DNA of 64,000 nt from Burkholderiaceae bacterium (GTDB lineage: Bacteria; Pseudomonadota; Gammaproteobacteria; Burkholderiales; Burkholderiaceae_C). The notes beneath the pieces are model-generated. The model saw nothing but the letters and a program-made list of their open reading frames with translations. It did no database searches and was not told the origin of the DNA. The DNA lies in contig JAHCKM010000001.1 in assembly GCA_026125795.1 (NCBI GenBank), positions 1,426,001-1,490,000 of the forward strand. Direction: 5' to 3'. Both the position numbers and the translations under genes were made by a program. The first letter of the stretch is position 1; every line of letters begins with the position of its first letter. Shown here piece after piece: positions 27,048 to 35,448 of the stretch.

Positions 27048-27514
27048 CACGTTCCTCCCGTGCGCTTGCGCCAGGCCTTGAGGCTCTGGATCACCAGGTC
27101 CTCCTGGGCCGAGTTGAGCCACTCGAGGCGGGCGATGCCGGTCTGGCGCTCGATGAAGTGCAGCAGCGCGGGCATGCGGCGGTCGGTGACCACGCCGGCC
27201 TCGTAGAGCTGCTGCCACAGGCTCCACATCAGGCGCTGCGGCTTGGTCAGCGTGGGCCTTTTCGCGGCCGTGGCGGGCCGAGCGGAGCTGCGCCGCGGTG
27301 TGGAGCCGCCGGACCAGCCGCAGGCGCGCAGGTGGGCCAGGAAACGCTTGCGGCCGGCATGATCGAGGTCGCCGCTCGAGCGCACGCGGCATACGGTGAA
27401 GAGGATGTCGCGGTAGAAGTCGTCGTCCCAACCCAGCGCTGCCTTGGCGATGTGGATCGCGGCCAGGTCGGCCTTGCGGGCGCCCGGCGGGTCGAGGACG
27501 GCGCGCGCGTTCAC
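27047..27514 (-). CDS. gemA: GemA / gp16-like regulatory protein (DUF1018)
   Basis: A 155-residue protein with the gp16/GemA family pattern: IHIAKAALGWDDDFYRDILF near the N-terminus, LTKPQRLMWSLWQQLYEAG in the middle, and WLNSAQEDLVIQSLKAWRK at the end. In Mu, GemA affects host gene expression and DNA supercoiling during the early phase. It overlaps the preceding small gene by ATGA and its own stop overlaps the mor ATG, so all three are translationally coupled. Confidence 0.85.
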   Translation of the reverse strand: MNARAVLDPPGARKADLAAIHIAKAALGWDDDFYRDILFTVCRVRSSGDLDHAGRKRFLAHLRACGWSGGSTPRRSSARPATAAKRPTLTKPQRLMWSLWQQLYEAGVVTDRRMPALLHFIERQTGIARLEWLNSAQEDLVIQSLKAWRKRTGGT

Positions 27515-27705
27515 CAGCGAGAACCTCCGGGAGTGTGCCCGATGTGGTAGTCGGAGCAGAAGCGGCAGCGGTACACACTCATGCGATCCGCTTCTGCACG
27601 GCCGGCTCGTTGCAGCGAGCGCGATGCCGCGTAGCCTGCGGCACTATCGGCGTGACGCACCTTGCCTGCGCACGCGCGGCGGCGAATCGCGCGCTTGGAC
27701 GACAT
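27511..27705 (-). CDS. Small phage protein with C-terminal Cys/His motif
   Basis: About 64 residues from ATG 27705 (the frame is open 15 codons further up). A basic N-terminus (SSKRAIRRRACAGKVRHAD) leads to a C-terminal YRCRFCSDYHIGHTPG, a CxxC..H..H cluster that could bind one zinc together with an upstream Cys. Its stop overlaps the GemA ATG by four bases. I have seen this type of short Cys/His tail in phage early regions, but the function is unknown. Confidence 0.6.
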   Translation of the reverse strand: MSSKRAIRRRACAGKVRHADSAAGYAASRSLQRAGRAEADRMSVYRCRFCSDYHIGHTPGGSRW

Positions 27706-27706
27706 A

Positions 27707-28015
27707 TCAGCTCTCCACCCCCAGCCGGCTGAACAGTCCGCCTGGCGCAAGCGCCTTGCGGTGGCGCGCGAGGTGCGGCTGGCAGTAGTGGACGCCGGGG
27801 CCGACTTCGGCGGCGTGCTGCGCGCACAGGTGCGCGTCGCAGGTCTTGTCGCCGGTGATCGGCCAGTCGCACTGGTAGGCCGACGAGCGTGCGCAGCGCA
27901 CGGCGTTGCCGTCGGTGCACTTGACCAGGCCGGCGCAGCGGTGCGCGCGCGGCTTGGCCACCTTCACGTGGGCGGTCATGCCGTTGGGCAGCTTGACGAA
28001 AGGCATCGGGGTCAC
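27707..28015 (-). CDS. Small Cys-rich phage protein
   Basis: A 102-residue protein. Eight Cys/His residues are arranged as HRCAGLVKC, YQCDW, KTCDAHLCAQHA and HYCQPH, which suggests zinc binding. The start is a GTG at 28015 overlapping the upstream stop; an ATG at 28006 is an alternative. Part of the tightly packed leftward early operon. No function is assignable. Confidence 0.6.
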   Translation of the reverse strand: MTPMPFVKLPNGMTAHVKVAKPRAHRCAGLVKCTDGNAVRCARSSAYQCDWPITGDKTCDAHLCAQHAAEVGPGVHYCQPHLARHRKALAPGGLFSRLGVES

Positions 28016-28491
28016 TCCAGGGTGATCGTGAGCGCCGCGGTCGCCGCGGCCAGCTTCGCGGCCTCGCGCGCGGCGGCCTTCTTGGCCAGGATCCGCTCGC
28101 GGTTGCGCTGGTAGTACTCGCGCTGGCGCTGCAGGTGCAGCTCGTGGCGCTCGTGGTAGTCGCGGCGCTGCCAGGCGCTCTTGAGCTCGCGCTGGCGCCC
28201 GCGCGTGCGCTCGTCGTAGGCTTTCTTGTAGGCACGCAGCTTGTCGCGGTTGGCTTTGCGATAGGCCGCCAGGCGCGCCCGGTAGGCCGGGTCCTGCATG
28301 CGGCGCTGCTCGTAGGCGCGTTTCTTCGCGCGCCGCACCTCGGCGCGCACGCGCGCGGCTTCCTCGGCATCGTCGCGCTGCACCTGGCGCACGTCGTCGA
28401 CGATGCGCCCGTCCACCACCACGCGCGCGCGCTCGGTGAGCGGCGGCGCCGGCTGGTGCAGCTTGAGCAGCTGGGCAAACGGGTTCGCCAC
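28012..28491 (-). CDS. Highly charged helical phage protein
   Basis: A 159-residue protein begun by GTG at 28491. The middle is almost entirely Arg/Lys/Glu/Tyr-rich helix (RRAKKRAYEQRRMQDPAYRA and RRDYHERHELHLQRQREYYQ), like the repetitive charged helices found in some phage DNA-associated proteins. It overlaps the next gene by GTGA. I cannot assign a function; nucleic-acid binding is a guess from the charge. Confidence 0.6.
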   Translation of the reverse strand: MANPFAQLLKLHQPAPPLTERARVVVDGRIVDDVRQVQRDDAEEAARVRAEVRRAKKRAYEQRRMQDPAYRARLAAYRKANRDKLRAYKKAYDERTRGRQRELKSAWQRRDYHERHELHLQRQREYYQRNRERILAKKAAAREAAKLAAATAALTITLE

Positions 28492-28494
28492 CGC

Positions 28495-28740
28495 TCAGTG
28501 CCTCGTCTCGTCGGCCACGCGGCGCTCGAGCTGCTCGGCGATGTGGCGCAGGTGGCGCACGTTGCTGGCCGGGTCGATGCTGGAGATGTAGGAGTTGCTC
28601 TTGGGCCCGTGCACGATCAGCGTCACGCCCACGATCGGCGGTTCGCAGCCGAGCTGGGAGAACGCCGCCTGCGCGGCGGCCAGCATCTCCTCCTGGCTGG
28701 CGGCGGCCACGCCGTCGCCGCTCCAGTCGTTGACCTTCAC
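28495..28740 (-). CDS. Small phage protein of unknown function (81 aa)
   Basis: Starts with GTG at 28740, overlapping the Gam-like gene stop by GTGA. The N-terminus is helical (SQEEMLAAAQAAFSQLG), followed by a beta stretch with VGVTLIVHGPKS and a C-terminal helix. No motif is recognised. It is kept as a real gene because the overlap pattern is that of the surrounding operon. Confidence 0.55.
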   Translation of the reverse strand: MKVNDWSGDGVAAASQEEMLAAAQAAFSQLGCEPPIVGVTLIVHGPKSNSYISSIDPASNVRHLRHIAEQLERRVADETRH

Positions 28741-29270
28741 TCGACGCCCTCCGCCTGGCCCGACACCAGCGCCTTCACCAGCTTGTCGAGCGTGCTCTCG
28801 GCGGGCTTGATGAACACCGCGTCGCCGGTGTCTTTCAGCTCCACGCCGATGCGCTTGAGCTCCACCGCGCTGAGCTGCGCCAGCGCGTCCTTCACCGGCG
28901 CCTCCTTGGTGGCGATCAGCACGTCCACCATGTCGGCCAGGTGCCGGTGGATCAGCTTCACCGTGCGCTCGGGATCGTCGATCTGCAGGCCGCCCTTGCC
29001 CTTCTGCCAGCCAAAGCGGATGCCGTGCGCCTCGAGGCTGCGCGGCTTGACGAACAGCTCCGGGTGCTCGCGCACGCGCAGCTCCAGCTCGCGCCAGGCC
29101 GCGGTGGCCCAGGCGATCGCCTCGCGGATCGCCGGCATCGCGTCGGCCTTGGCGGCCTCCACGTGCTCGTTGAGCGCGAGCACCAGGGTGGACAGGTGCG
29201 CGCGCGCATCGGCCAGCCCCTTGGCGCTGTCGATGATCTCTTCGGTGGCGGTGACGGTTGCTTCGGTCAT
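28737..29270 (-). CDS. Gam-like host-nuclease inhibitor (DNA-end binding)
   Basis: A 177-residue protein. An N-terminal helical hairpin (residues 1-65, ARAHLSTLVLALNEHVEAAK) is followed by a beta-rich core with HGIRFGWQKGKGGLQIDD and a C-terminal segment ending LKDTGDAVFIKP. Layout, size and the GIRFGW..G core resemble Mu Gam (PF07352), a Ku-like dimer that coats linear DNA ends and protects them from RecBCD. The position in the early operon between transposition genes and gemA/mor also fits Mu. The sequence similarity is judged by eye, so this is a moderate call. Confidence 0.6.
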   Translation of the reverse strand: MTEATVTATEEIIDSAKGLADARAHLSTLVLALNEHVEAAKADAMPAIREAIAWATAAWRELELRVREHPELFVKPRSLEAHGIRFGWQKGKGGLQIDDPERTVKLIHRHLADMVDVLIATKEAPVKDALAQLSAVELKRIGVELKDTGDAVFIKPAESTLDKLVKALVSGQAEGVE

Positions 29271-29288
29271 GGCAATCTCGGGCCTCCT

Positions 29289-29606
29289 TCAGGCCTGGTT
29301 CAACTTCAACTGCCCGAGCAGCTCGGGCAGGCTGATCTTTTGCATGCGGCTGGCCAGCACCAGGCTCTTCATCGCGCGCTCGTGCAGGAAGCGGCAGCTC
29401 TCCTGCAGTTCCTCTGGCGTCACGGCCAGGTAGTAGCCCGTCTCCGGCGTGGCGCAGATCGCGATGCCTTCCTCGCGCAGCGCGCTGATCAGCGTGCGCA
29501 GCGCGCGCTCGGGGATCTGGCACAGGCGCGCCAGGTCCACGGCGTGGATGCCGCGTTCGCGGCCTTGGTGGCGCGCCATCACGTTGAGCAGCTCGGCGCC
29601 GGTCAT
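29289..29606 (-). CDS. Winged-helix phage regulator (105 aa)
   Basis: From ATG 29606: GIHAVDLARLCQIPERALRT and LISALREEGIAICATPETGY form a recognisable winged helix, with the wing ending in GYYLAVT. The remaining 40 residues are helical. The ATG overlaps the preceding stop (ATGA). Probably a DNA-binding accessory protein of the early region; its target is unknown. Confidence 0.65.
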   Translation of the reverse strand: MTGAELLNVMARHQGRERGIHAVDLARLCQIPERALRTLISALREEGIAICATPETGYYLAVTPEELQESCRFLHERAMKSLVLASRMQKISLPELLGQLKLNQA

Positions 29607-29794
29607 GCGGCACTCCTGCGGCGCGCCTGGCGCTCCAGCGTGCGTGCAGCCCTTTCGGCCAGCGCACGTGCGTTGCGCGGGCCGTACTGCCGGCACGAGA
29701 AGTAGCGCGTGGAGCCGGCGGGCGTCTGCCACGCCGCGCGCGCCTGGTAGCCGCGCTCGCCGGTGGCCTTGTTGACGATGAGCTGCACGGGCAT
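29603..29794 (-). CDS. Small basic phage protein (63 aa)
   Basis: The sequence GERGYQARAAWQTPAGSTRY followed by FSCRQYG resembles the three-stranded beta, arm-type DNA-binding fold seen at the N-terminus of integrases and in AP2-like domains, followed by a basic helix (ARALAERAARTLERQARRR). Coupled to the winged-helix gene by ATGA. DNA binding is an inference. Confidence 0.55.
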   Translation of the reverse strand: MPVQLIVNKATGERGYQARAAWQTPAGSTRYFSCRQYGPRNARALAERAARTLERQARRRSAA

Positions 29795-29802
29795 GGCGGG
29801 GC

Positions 29803-30048
29803 CTACTGCACGATCTCTTGGCCGAGCTCGACCTTCACGCCGTACATCACGTGCCCGGCGCCGCCGTCGTCACAGCGGTCGATCATCCCGTGCTCGCACA
29901 GATCGTCGGCCACCGACTTCACGCGCAGCGGCGTCAGCTCCAGGCGGCGCGCCAGCCAGTCGAGCGTGCACCAGTGGTGCTGGTGGCTGTCCAGCGCAAT
30001 CAGGATGAGGGCGCGCAGCGCCCAGCTTCCAGTGAGGGCTTCAGGCAT
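29803..30048 (-). CDS. Winged-helix phage protein (81 aa)
   Basis: ALRALILIALDSHQHHWCTL followed by DWLARRLELTPLRVKSVADD forms a helix-turn-helix, with a wing HGMIDRCDDGGAGHVMYGVK. The third small DNA-binding-type protein in this operon. It overlaps the upstream gene by eight bases. Function unknown. Confidence 0.6.
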   Translation of the reverse strand: MPEALTGSWALRALILIALDSHQHHWCTLDWLARRLELTPLRVKSVADDLCEHGMIDRCDDGGAGHVMYGVKVELGQEIVQ

Positions 30049-30706
30049 GCTCGCCTCCAGCGGCCAGCGTGGCGGCCGCCTGCAGCGTGTGCTCCAGGTA
30101 GTGCATCAGCGCCCGCGTGTGCTCCACCGGCAGCTCTAGCTCCGTGTCGCCGCTGCGCACGTACAGCACGCCGTCGGAGAACAGCGCGCAGCGGAACTCC
30201 GGGCCGGTGGTCACGCGTGAGCGCGCGGGCCGGCTGCGCACCGGGCCTGGGGCCGCGTCGGGCGGCAGCATGGCCAGCACCTCGGACGCGCTTCGGATCG
30301 GCGGCGCCGGCGGCGTGCCGTGCAGCGTGCGGTGCGCGGCATCGATGTCCACCTCGCGCACCGGCAGCTCCACGGGGTCGGAGCCAGCGGGGGCCGCTCG
30401 CCTATCCCCGCCTTGTGGGCGCTGCTCCGAAACCTCTGCCTCTGGTGTACGTTCGTCCACCGTCAGGCCCGCCTCCTCGGCCGCCTTGCGCTGGCGCAGC
30501 TCCTCGAGCTTGCTGCGGCCGTCTCGCGTGATGCGGTACACGTGGTGACCGTCCTTGCGCTGCACGCGCTCCACGTGGCCAAAGTTCTTGGCGTTGCCCA
30601 CGTCTTTGGTGGTGAGCAGATCGCCGGTGGTCAGCGCGTCGATCGTCATGCCGTCGGGGCTGTCGTCCAGCACGCTCAGCACGAGCAAGAGCTTTTCGCC
30701 CTTCAT
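30041..30706 (-). CDS. Phage protein with N-terminal winged helix (221 aa)
   Basis: From ATG 30706. Residues 1-70 form a winged-helix-like domain (ALTTGDLLTTKDVGNAKNFG followed by HVERVQRKDGHHVYRIT). A low-complexity linker follows, then a C-terminal beta segment (EFRCALFSDGVLYVRSGDTE) and a terminal helix. It overlaps the next gene (30703-31017) by four bases. Role not known; DNA binding inferred from the N-domain. Confidence 0.6.
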   Translation of the reverse strand: MKGEKLLLVLSVLDDSPDGMTIDALTTGDLLTTKDVGNAKNFGHVERVQRKDGHHVYRITRDGRSKLEELRQRKAAEEAGLTVDERTPEAEVSEQRPQGGDRRAAPAGSDPVELPVREVDIDAAHRTLHGTPPAPPIRSASEVLAMLPPDAAPGPVRSRPARSRVTTGPEFRCALFSDGVLYVRSGDTELELPVEHTRALMHYLEHTLQAAATLAAGGEHA

Positions 30707-31017
30707 GGCCGCCGCTCCTGCGCGAAACCCGCCGCCAGGCACGCCTGCACCAGCTGCACGCCCTCGGGCTTGCCTGCCAGCGCCTCGTGCGCGTCGCGCT
30801 GGCCGGCGGTGTAGGCCTCGGCCATGTCCTGCATGCGCTGCTGCTCGCGGCGCAGCGCCTCGCGCTCGTCCACGGTGTCGATCGCGTGGCCCACGGCCAG
30901 CAGGATCACCACCACCAGGAGCGCCAGCGCGCCGAAGCCCAGGTCCCACGGCACCTCCTGGGTGCGGCCGTCCACGGCGCTCACGCCGAAGCCGTGTTGA
31001 TCGGGATCGAGTTTCAT
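30703..31017 (-). CDS. Single-span membrane phage protein (104 aa)
   Basis: One membrane segment, FGALALLVVVILLAVGHAI, after a 27-residue N-terminus, then a cytoplasmic coiled coil (DEREALRREQQRMQDMAEAY). It sits between the MuB-like gene and a winged-helix gene in the early operon. Membrane proteins in this position could affect lysis timing or exclusion, but nothing in the sequence decides. Confidence 0.6.
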   Translation of the reverse strand: MKLDPDQHGFGVSAVDGRTQEVPWDLGFGALALLVVVILLAVGHAIDTVDEREALRREQQRMQDMAEAYTAGQRDAHEALAGKPEGVQLVQACLAAGFAQERRP

Positions 31018-31029
31018 ATGCCCTCCCCG

Positions 31030-32298
31030 TCACACCAGGCGCACCACGTCGCGCGTGGCCACCGGCGGGCCCAGCTGGGCCGTCTTGTTGAGCACCGCGG
31101 TCACCATGTTGTTGACCGCCAGCGGGTACAGCAGGCTCACCGGCTGCGCGTTGCGCAGGCCCGGCGGCACCACCGTGAGCCGCTCGCGCATGGCCTCGAT
31201 GGCCGAGTCGTCGAGCAGCTCGGCGAGATCCTTGCCGGCCTGCTTCGCGCGGTGCTGCAGGTACGGCTTGAGGTCGTTGCCCAGCGGCTGCAGCTCCACC
31301 AGCTCGATGCGCTGCACCACCTCACGCACGTCGTGGCGCTTCTCGTCGAGCTTGGCCTTCAGCTCGGGCTGGCCCAGCAGCAGGATGCCCAGCATCGGCT
31401 TGCGGCCGTTCAGGCGCATGCGCTCGTGCAGCCGCTTCAGGTGCTTGAGCGTGGCGATGGGCAGGCTGTGTGCCTCCTCGATCAGCAGCATGTGCGCGTT
31501 GCCCGCGCCCGTGCTGCCGGCGAGCAGCGCCTCGGCCTGGCGCGTGCGGCGCTCCATCGTCTGGCCCACCTTGGCCAGCGGGTCCAGCGTGGCCACGATG
31601 GCGTGCAGGATGTCCTGGCTCTTCATCGGCATGCCACGCGAGTCGGTGTCCTCCATGCCGAGCACGCTGGGCTCGACCACGATCACCTGCTTGCGGTCCG
31701 CAGCGATGCGCTCCTTCAGGTCGGCCAGCAGCGTGCTCTTGCCCGCGCCGCTCTCGCCCACCACGGCCACGAAGCGCGCGTTCACGGCGGCCTGCCAGCA
31801 CACCTCGCGCACGAAGCGGATCTCGCCGCTGGTGAACATCTGCTCGGCCGTCTCGACTTCGCCGTCGAACGGGTTCACCGGCAGGCTCCACTTGCGGCGG
31901 GCCTCCGGGCTGAGGGTTTGCTTTGCGAGCAGCACGTCGGTGATCTCCTCTTGGCGTTGCGGGGCCACGCGCGGCACGATGCGCGTATGGCCCGTGGGGT
32001 TGCTCACGTTGTGGTGCCGCCGGCGCGTGTGCGCGTGAAACAGCACCTGCAGGTCGGCCTCGGTGGCGCCGTGCGCCGCGCACACCTGGCGCAGCTTCTC
32101 GCGCAGGCCCTCGAGGTCCTCGCGCGCGGGCCAGATGTTCTCCACCAGGATGCGGCCCATCACCGAGCGGCTCAGCCCCGTGGCCTCGGCCAGGTCGCGC
32201 ACGGAGAGGCCCAACTCCACCGCGATGGCGGAAAGCTCGATGCGCTTGCCCTCGGGCGGGTTGGTGATGTCCATCACCGGCACCAGCACGGCGCTCAT
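31030..32298 (-). CDS. MuB-like transposition ATPase
   Basis: A 422-residue AAA+ ATPase that, in Mu-type phages, binds target DNA and stimulates the transposase. An N-terminal helix-turn-helix (AIAVELGLSVRDLAEATGLS) precedes the ATPase core: Walker A GESGAGKST at 181-189 and Walker B HMLLIEEAH at about 269-277. The C-terminal helical region (LQHRAKQAGKDLAELLDDSA) matches the MuB DNA/transposase-binding part. The ATG at 32298 overlaps the transposase stop (ATGA), as expected for coupled A-B expression. Confidence 0.93.
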   Translation of the reverse strand: MSAVLVPVMDITNPPEGKRIELSAIAVELGLSVRDLAEATGLSRSVMGRILVENIWPAREDLEGLREKLRQVCAAHGATEADLQVLFHAHTRRRHHNVSNPTGHTRIVPRVAPQRQEEITDVLLAKQTLSPEARRKWSLPVNPFDGEVETAEQMFTSGEIRFVREVCWQAAVNARFVAVVGESGAGKSTLLADLKERIAADRKQVIVVEPSVLGMEDTDSRGMPMKSQDILHAIVATLDPLAKVGQTMERRTRQAEALLAGSTGAGNAHMLLIEEAHSLPIATLKHLKRLHERMRLNGRKPMLGILLLGQPELKAKLDEKRHDVREVVQRIELVELQPLGNDLKPYLQHRAKQAGKDLAELLDDSAIEAMRERLTVVPPGLRNAQPVSLLYPLAVNNMVTAVLNKTAQLGPPVATRDVVRLV

Positions 32299-34154
32299 GG
32301 CGTGCCTCCGCCCACCGCACGCAGCGGCACGGGCTGCACCGGCGTGTCGGCCTGCCCGGCCAGGCGCGCCGCGTTGTCGATCAAGACGCGGCAGGCGGCG
32401 TCCACCTGGTCCTCCGGCATGCCCTCGTCGCCCCACTGGCGAGCGATCCACGCGAAAACGCTGCTCGCGTCGTAGGCCGCCACCTGGCCCACGCGCGCCA
32501 GCGCGTCGTGGATGCGGCTGCAGGCCTCCACGGCGGACAGGCGCGCCACCTCCACGCTGCGCGCCGGCGCGTCCAGCGGCGTGCCGCGGCGCGGCAGGTA
32601 GGCCGGCAGCTGCGCGGAGTCGTCGGCAATGGGCTTGAACGGATCCACCGCGCCGCCGAACACCAGCGCGCCCTTCTCGTGCGCCGCCTCGGCGGCGGCG
32701 AGCCGCTCCTTGCGCGGCGCATCGGTGCCGGCCTGCTCGGCCACGTCGTGCGCGTAGGCGCGCAACAGCAGCGCCTCGCGGTTGTGCTCCAGCAGGCCGC
32801 GCGGCGCGGCGCGCAGGTCTTGGCCGATGACCGGTGCGTCCACCAGGCGGCCGTCGGCGCCACGCACGTTGGGCTCCACCGCCATCCAGCGCTGCTCGCC
32901 GGTGGCGGCATCGATGTAGCCCACGTCCACCGCCGGCACGCGGTACGGGTTGACCACCACGTCGAGCAGCGCGCCGGCCATCACGCCGGGCACGTAGCGC
33001 ACGTCGTAGTCGCGGCTGCCTTCGCCGCGCACCGGCACGAAGGTGATGGCCAGGTTGTTGCTCACGCGGCGCTTGGCCGGGTGCGTGGTCACCAGCTCGC
33101 GCATCAGCGGCGCCGGCGGCGCCAGGCGCAGCTGCTCGGGCGTGATGGACATCCACTCCGCGTGGCGCGTGCGGCCGTAGCGCGTGTGCACGCGCGTGGC
33201 GCCGAAGCGGTGGCTCCACTCGAGCGCGCGTGCGTTCAGCGCCTCCAGGCTCGGCACGTGCGCGAAGCGCAGGCGGCTCTCGAAGTCCAGCTCCACCAGG
33301 TGGTGGCCCTTCTCCACCGCGCCGTTGGCGCGCGAGTTGTGGCGCTGGTGCACGATGAGCTGCACCTGCAGCCGCTCCAGCAGGTTGAGCACCGGCGCGC
33401 TGGTGTTGGCCGCGCCCATGTCGAGCTGCACGATCAGCGGCACGCCGTGCACGATGTGCTCGTCGCCCTTGGGCGAGAAGGCCCACATCAAGAAGTCCGC
33501 CAGGTGCGCGGCGCACTCGCTGCCCAGGTAGTAGCGCGTGAGCAGCTGGTGCGTGTAGTGGTCGGCCACCGTGTAGCGGATCAGCCGCTCCTGCTGGATG
33601 CGCGAGAGGTTGCGCGGCTTGTTCTTGTAGAACTTGGCCTCGTCCATCACCTGCAGCCCGGTGACGTTGCTCAGGTAGTACGCCACGCACACCGAGGCGT
33701 CCACCTGCCACACGTGGTTGGGGTGCAGGCTGCGCTGCTCGATGGCCGGCGTGGGCCGCGTCATCTGGCTCGGGTGCAGGCCGGCCTCCATCAGCAGCGT
33801 GGCCAGGCGCGAGGCCGTGAGCGCGGTGTCGATGCGGCCGTTGGCCTTGAGCATCTCGACCGCAGCGTCGAACGTCATGATGCGTCGCCCCGTCTTGCGG
33901 AACGTGCCGTGCAGCGCGGTGGCGATCTCCTCCAGCTCGTCGCGGCTCACCGCGCGCTCGCCGGCATCGGCCCGGCGCGCGCGGCCGCTCTCGTGGTGCA
34001 GGTGAGAGGCGAGCCAGCGGTACACGCTGCCCGCGCTGATGCCCAGCTCGGCGGCGGCCTGCTTGACCACCGCGGCCTTGTTGCCGTGGCCCGCGGAGAG
34101 CAGCTCGTCACGCAGGCGGTACAGCCGCAATGTCTGCACTGCATTGATCCCCAT
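32295..34154 (-). CDS. MuA-like DDE transposase
   Basis: A 619-residue transposase for replicative transposition. Residues 1-50 are a helix-turn-helix (VVKQAAAELGISAGSVYRWL). The RNase-H-like core has the DDE triad D152 (HVWQVDAS), D245 (IVQLDMGAANTS) and E281 (RANGAVEKGHH), with 35 residues between the last two. The beta-barrel and C-terminal MuB-interacting region follow. The frame is open upstream for 150 codons of shadow sequence; ATG 34154 (MGINAVQTL) begins the real protein, 14 bp after the DUF3102 gene. Confidence 0.95.
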   Translation of the reverse strand: MGINAVQTLRLYRLRDELLSAGHGNKAAVVKQAAAELGISAGSVYRWLASHLHHESGRARRADAGERAVSRDELEEIATALHGTFRKTGRRIMTFDAAVEMLKANGRIDTALTASRLATLLMEAGLHPSQMTRPTPAIEQRSLHPNHVWQVDASVCVAYYLSNVTGLQVMDEAKFYKNKPRNLSRIQQERLIRYTVADHYTHQLLTRYYLGSECAAHLADFLMWAFSPKGDEHIVHGVPLIVQLDMGAANTSAPVLNLLERLQVQLIVHQRHNSRANGAVEKGHHLVELDFESRLRFAHVPSLEALNARALEWSHRFGATRVHTRYGRTRHAEWMSITPEQLRLAPPAPLMRELVTTHPAKRRVSNNLAITFVPVRGEGSRDYDVRYVPGVMAGALLDVVVNPYRVPAVDVGYIDAATGEQRWMAVEPNVRGADGRLVDAPVIGQDLRAAPRGLLEHNREALLLRAYAHDVAEQAGTDAPRKERLAAAEAAHEKGALVFGGAVDPFKPIADDSAQLPAYLPRRGTPLDAPARSVEVARLSAVEACSRIHDALARVGQVAAYDASSVFAWIARQWGDEGMPEDQVDAACRVLIDNAARLAGQADTPVQPVPLRAVGGGTP

Positions 34155-34168
34155 GATGGCGGGCGGAT

Positions 34169-35113
34169 TCAGTGGCCCTTGCCGTTGGGCTTGGCGGCCG
34201 GCTCGATGTCCAGGCCCGGCATGCCCCAGCCGATGGGCGGCTCGATCGGGCTGGACAGGTCGATCTCGATGCCCTGCTCGCCGATCAGGTCCACCAGCCG
34301 CTGCACGATGAACTGCACCGCCTGGTGCGCGCGCCCGCGCATCGCCGGGCTGTCGGTGGCAGCGTCGATCTGCGCCACGATGTCGGCGAGCTGGTTGAAC
34401 TCGGCCAGGCAGGCCACGGTCTTGCGGTCCAGCGCCTCGAGCTGGGCTGCCTGCTCCTCGCTGCGGGCGATGCTGTCGGGGCTGGGCTTGAACTTCTTGG
34501 CCGAGCGCAGCTTGTCGTTCTCGGCGTTCTTGTGCTCGATGAGCTTCTGCTTCGCCTCGACGGTCTCGTGCGCCTCGCGCAAGGCGGCGCGCAGCTCCGA
34601 GACGCACATCGTGTCTACCTTGTCGAGCGTCACGCCGCGCACGGAGTCGCCGTCCAGGAGGCCCTTGACCTCTTCGTCGTCGAGCACGAGCAGTTCGATT
34701 ACTTTGCTGGGCGCAATCCGGTTGATCCGGTCGAAATGCGCCGACGTCGGCGCATTCGAGAACTTGAGCGCGGCCTGCATGAACTTCTGAGCCCCGCGAG
34801 GCGGCATACCGAGCCGCTCCAGGCTCTGCATGAATGCACCGCGGCCCACACGCTCCTTGAGCAGCAGCAGAAGCCGCCCCGTGTCCAGAAACGCCGCGAA
34901 GCTGCGCTGCATGGATTGCCGGACCTCCAGCTCGAGAAGCTCAGGCTGCAGCGGTCCGTCGTAGCCCAGGCGCTGCGCCAGCTCGGCGGTCTGCGTGTGC
35001 AGTGTCTGGTCGATCACCACGATCTCGTCGCGTGCGGCGCTCGCGCGGGCCAATGACTCGTTGTCGAGCTGCACGGCGTGCTGGGGTGTGGTCGGCTTCG
35101 GTGGGCGTGCCAT
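34169..35113 (-). CDS. DUF3102-like phage protein
   Basis: A 314-residue, mostly helical protein. AAFLDTGRLLLLLKERVGRG followed by AFMQSLERLGMPPRGAQKFM resembles DUF3102, with its 'resistant tube/short helix then aromatic-K-x-M' pattern found in phage and plasmid proteins. A long coiled coil follows (ELRAALREAHETVEAKQKLI). It sits directly upstream of the transposase, 14 bp apart. The ATG at 35113 lacks a classic ribosome site; instead a G9 run on the plus strand (C9 on the coding strand, 35117-35125) lies just upstream. Function unknown. Confidence 0.65.
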   Translation of the reverse strand: MARPPKPTTPQHAVQLDNESLARASAARDEIVVIDQTLHTQTAELAQRLGYDGPLQPELLELEVRQSMQRSFAAFLDTGRLLLLLKERVGRGAFMQSLERLGMPPRGAQKFMQAALKFSNAPTSAHFDRINRIAPSKVIELLVLDDEEVKGLLDGDSVRGVTLDKVDTMCVSELRAALREAHETVEAKQKLIEHKNAENDKLRSAKKFKPSPDSIARSEEQAAQLEALDRKTVACLAEFNQLADIVAQIDAATDSPAMRGRAHQAVQFIVQRLVDLIGEQGIEIDLSSPIEPPIGWGMPGLDIEPAAKPNGKGH

Positions 35114-35148
35114 TGCGGGGGGGGGTGGGACAAGAAGGGGGAGGTGGG

Positions 35149-35448
35149 TCAGCCGCGTGTGAAGCGGCCACGGGTTTCGGTGAGGTGTTGCTCGGCGCGG
35201 CCGAGCTCCATCTGCAGGCGCACCGCGATCTGCACGATCTGCGGGCTGAGACGCCATTGCTTGTTGTGCGGCACCTGCTCGGCGTAGCCGGCCTCGCGCA
35301 GGTTGGCCAGGTCGCGCGTCACGAGGCTCGCGCTGCAGCCCTGCAGCACCGCGATTTCGCCCGGCGCCAGGCCGTTGATCTCGTTGCCGGCCAGCAGCGT
35401 GATCAGCTTGAGGATGCGCTGCTGGCCCTCGTGGGTGTAGTCGCTCAT
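35149..35448 (-). CDS. Winged-helix regulator (99 aa)
   Basis: From ATG 35448. RILKLITLLAGNEINGLAPG followed by EIAVLQGCSASLVTRDLANL has the pattern of IclR/DeoR-type winged helices with a clear recognition helix, and the wing is AGYAEQVPHNKQWRLSPQ. A C-terminal helix could dimerise. Coupled by ATGA to the lipoprotein-like gene before it. Probably an early-region regulator. Confidence 0.7.
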   Translation of the reverse strand: MSDYTHEGQQRILKLITLLAGNEINGLAPGEIAVLQGCSASLVTRDLANLREAGYAEQVPHNKQWRLSPQIVQIAVRLQMELGRAEQHLTETRGRFTRG

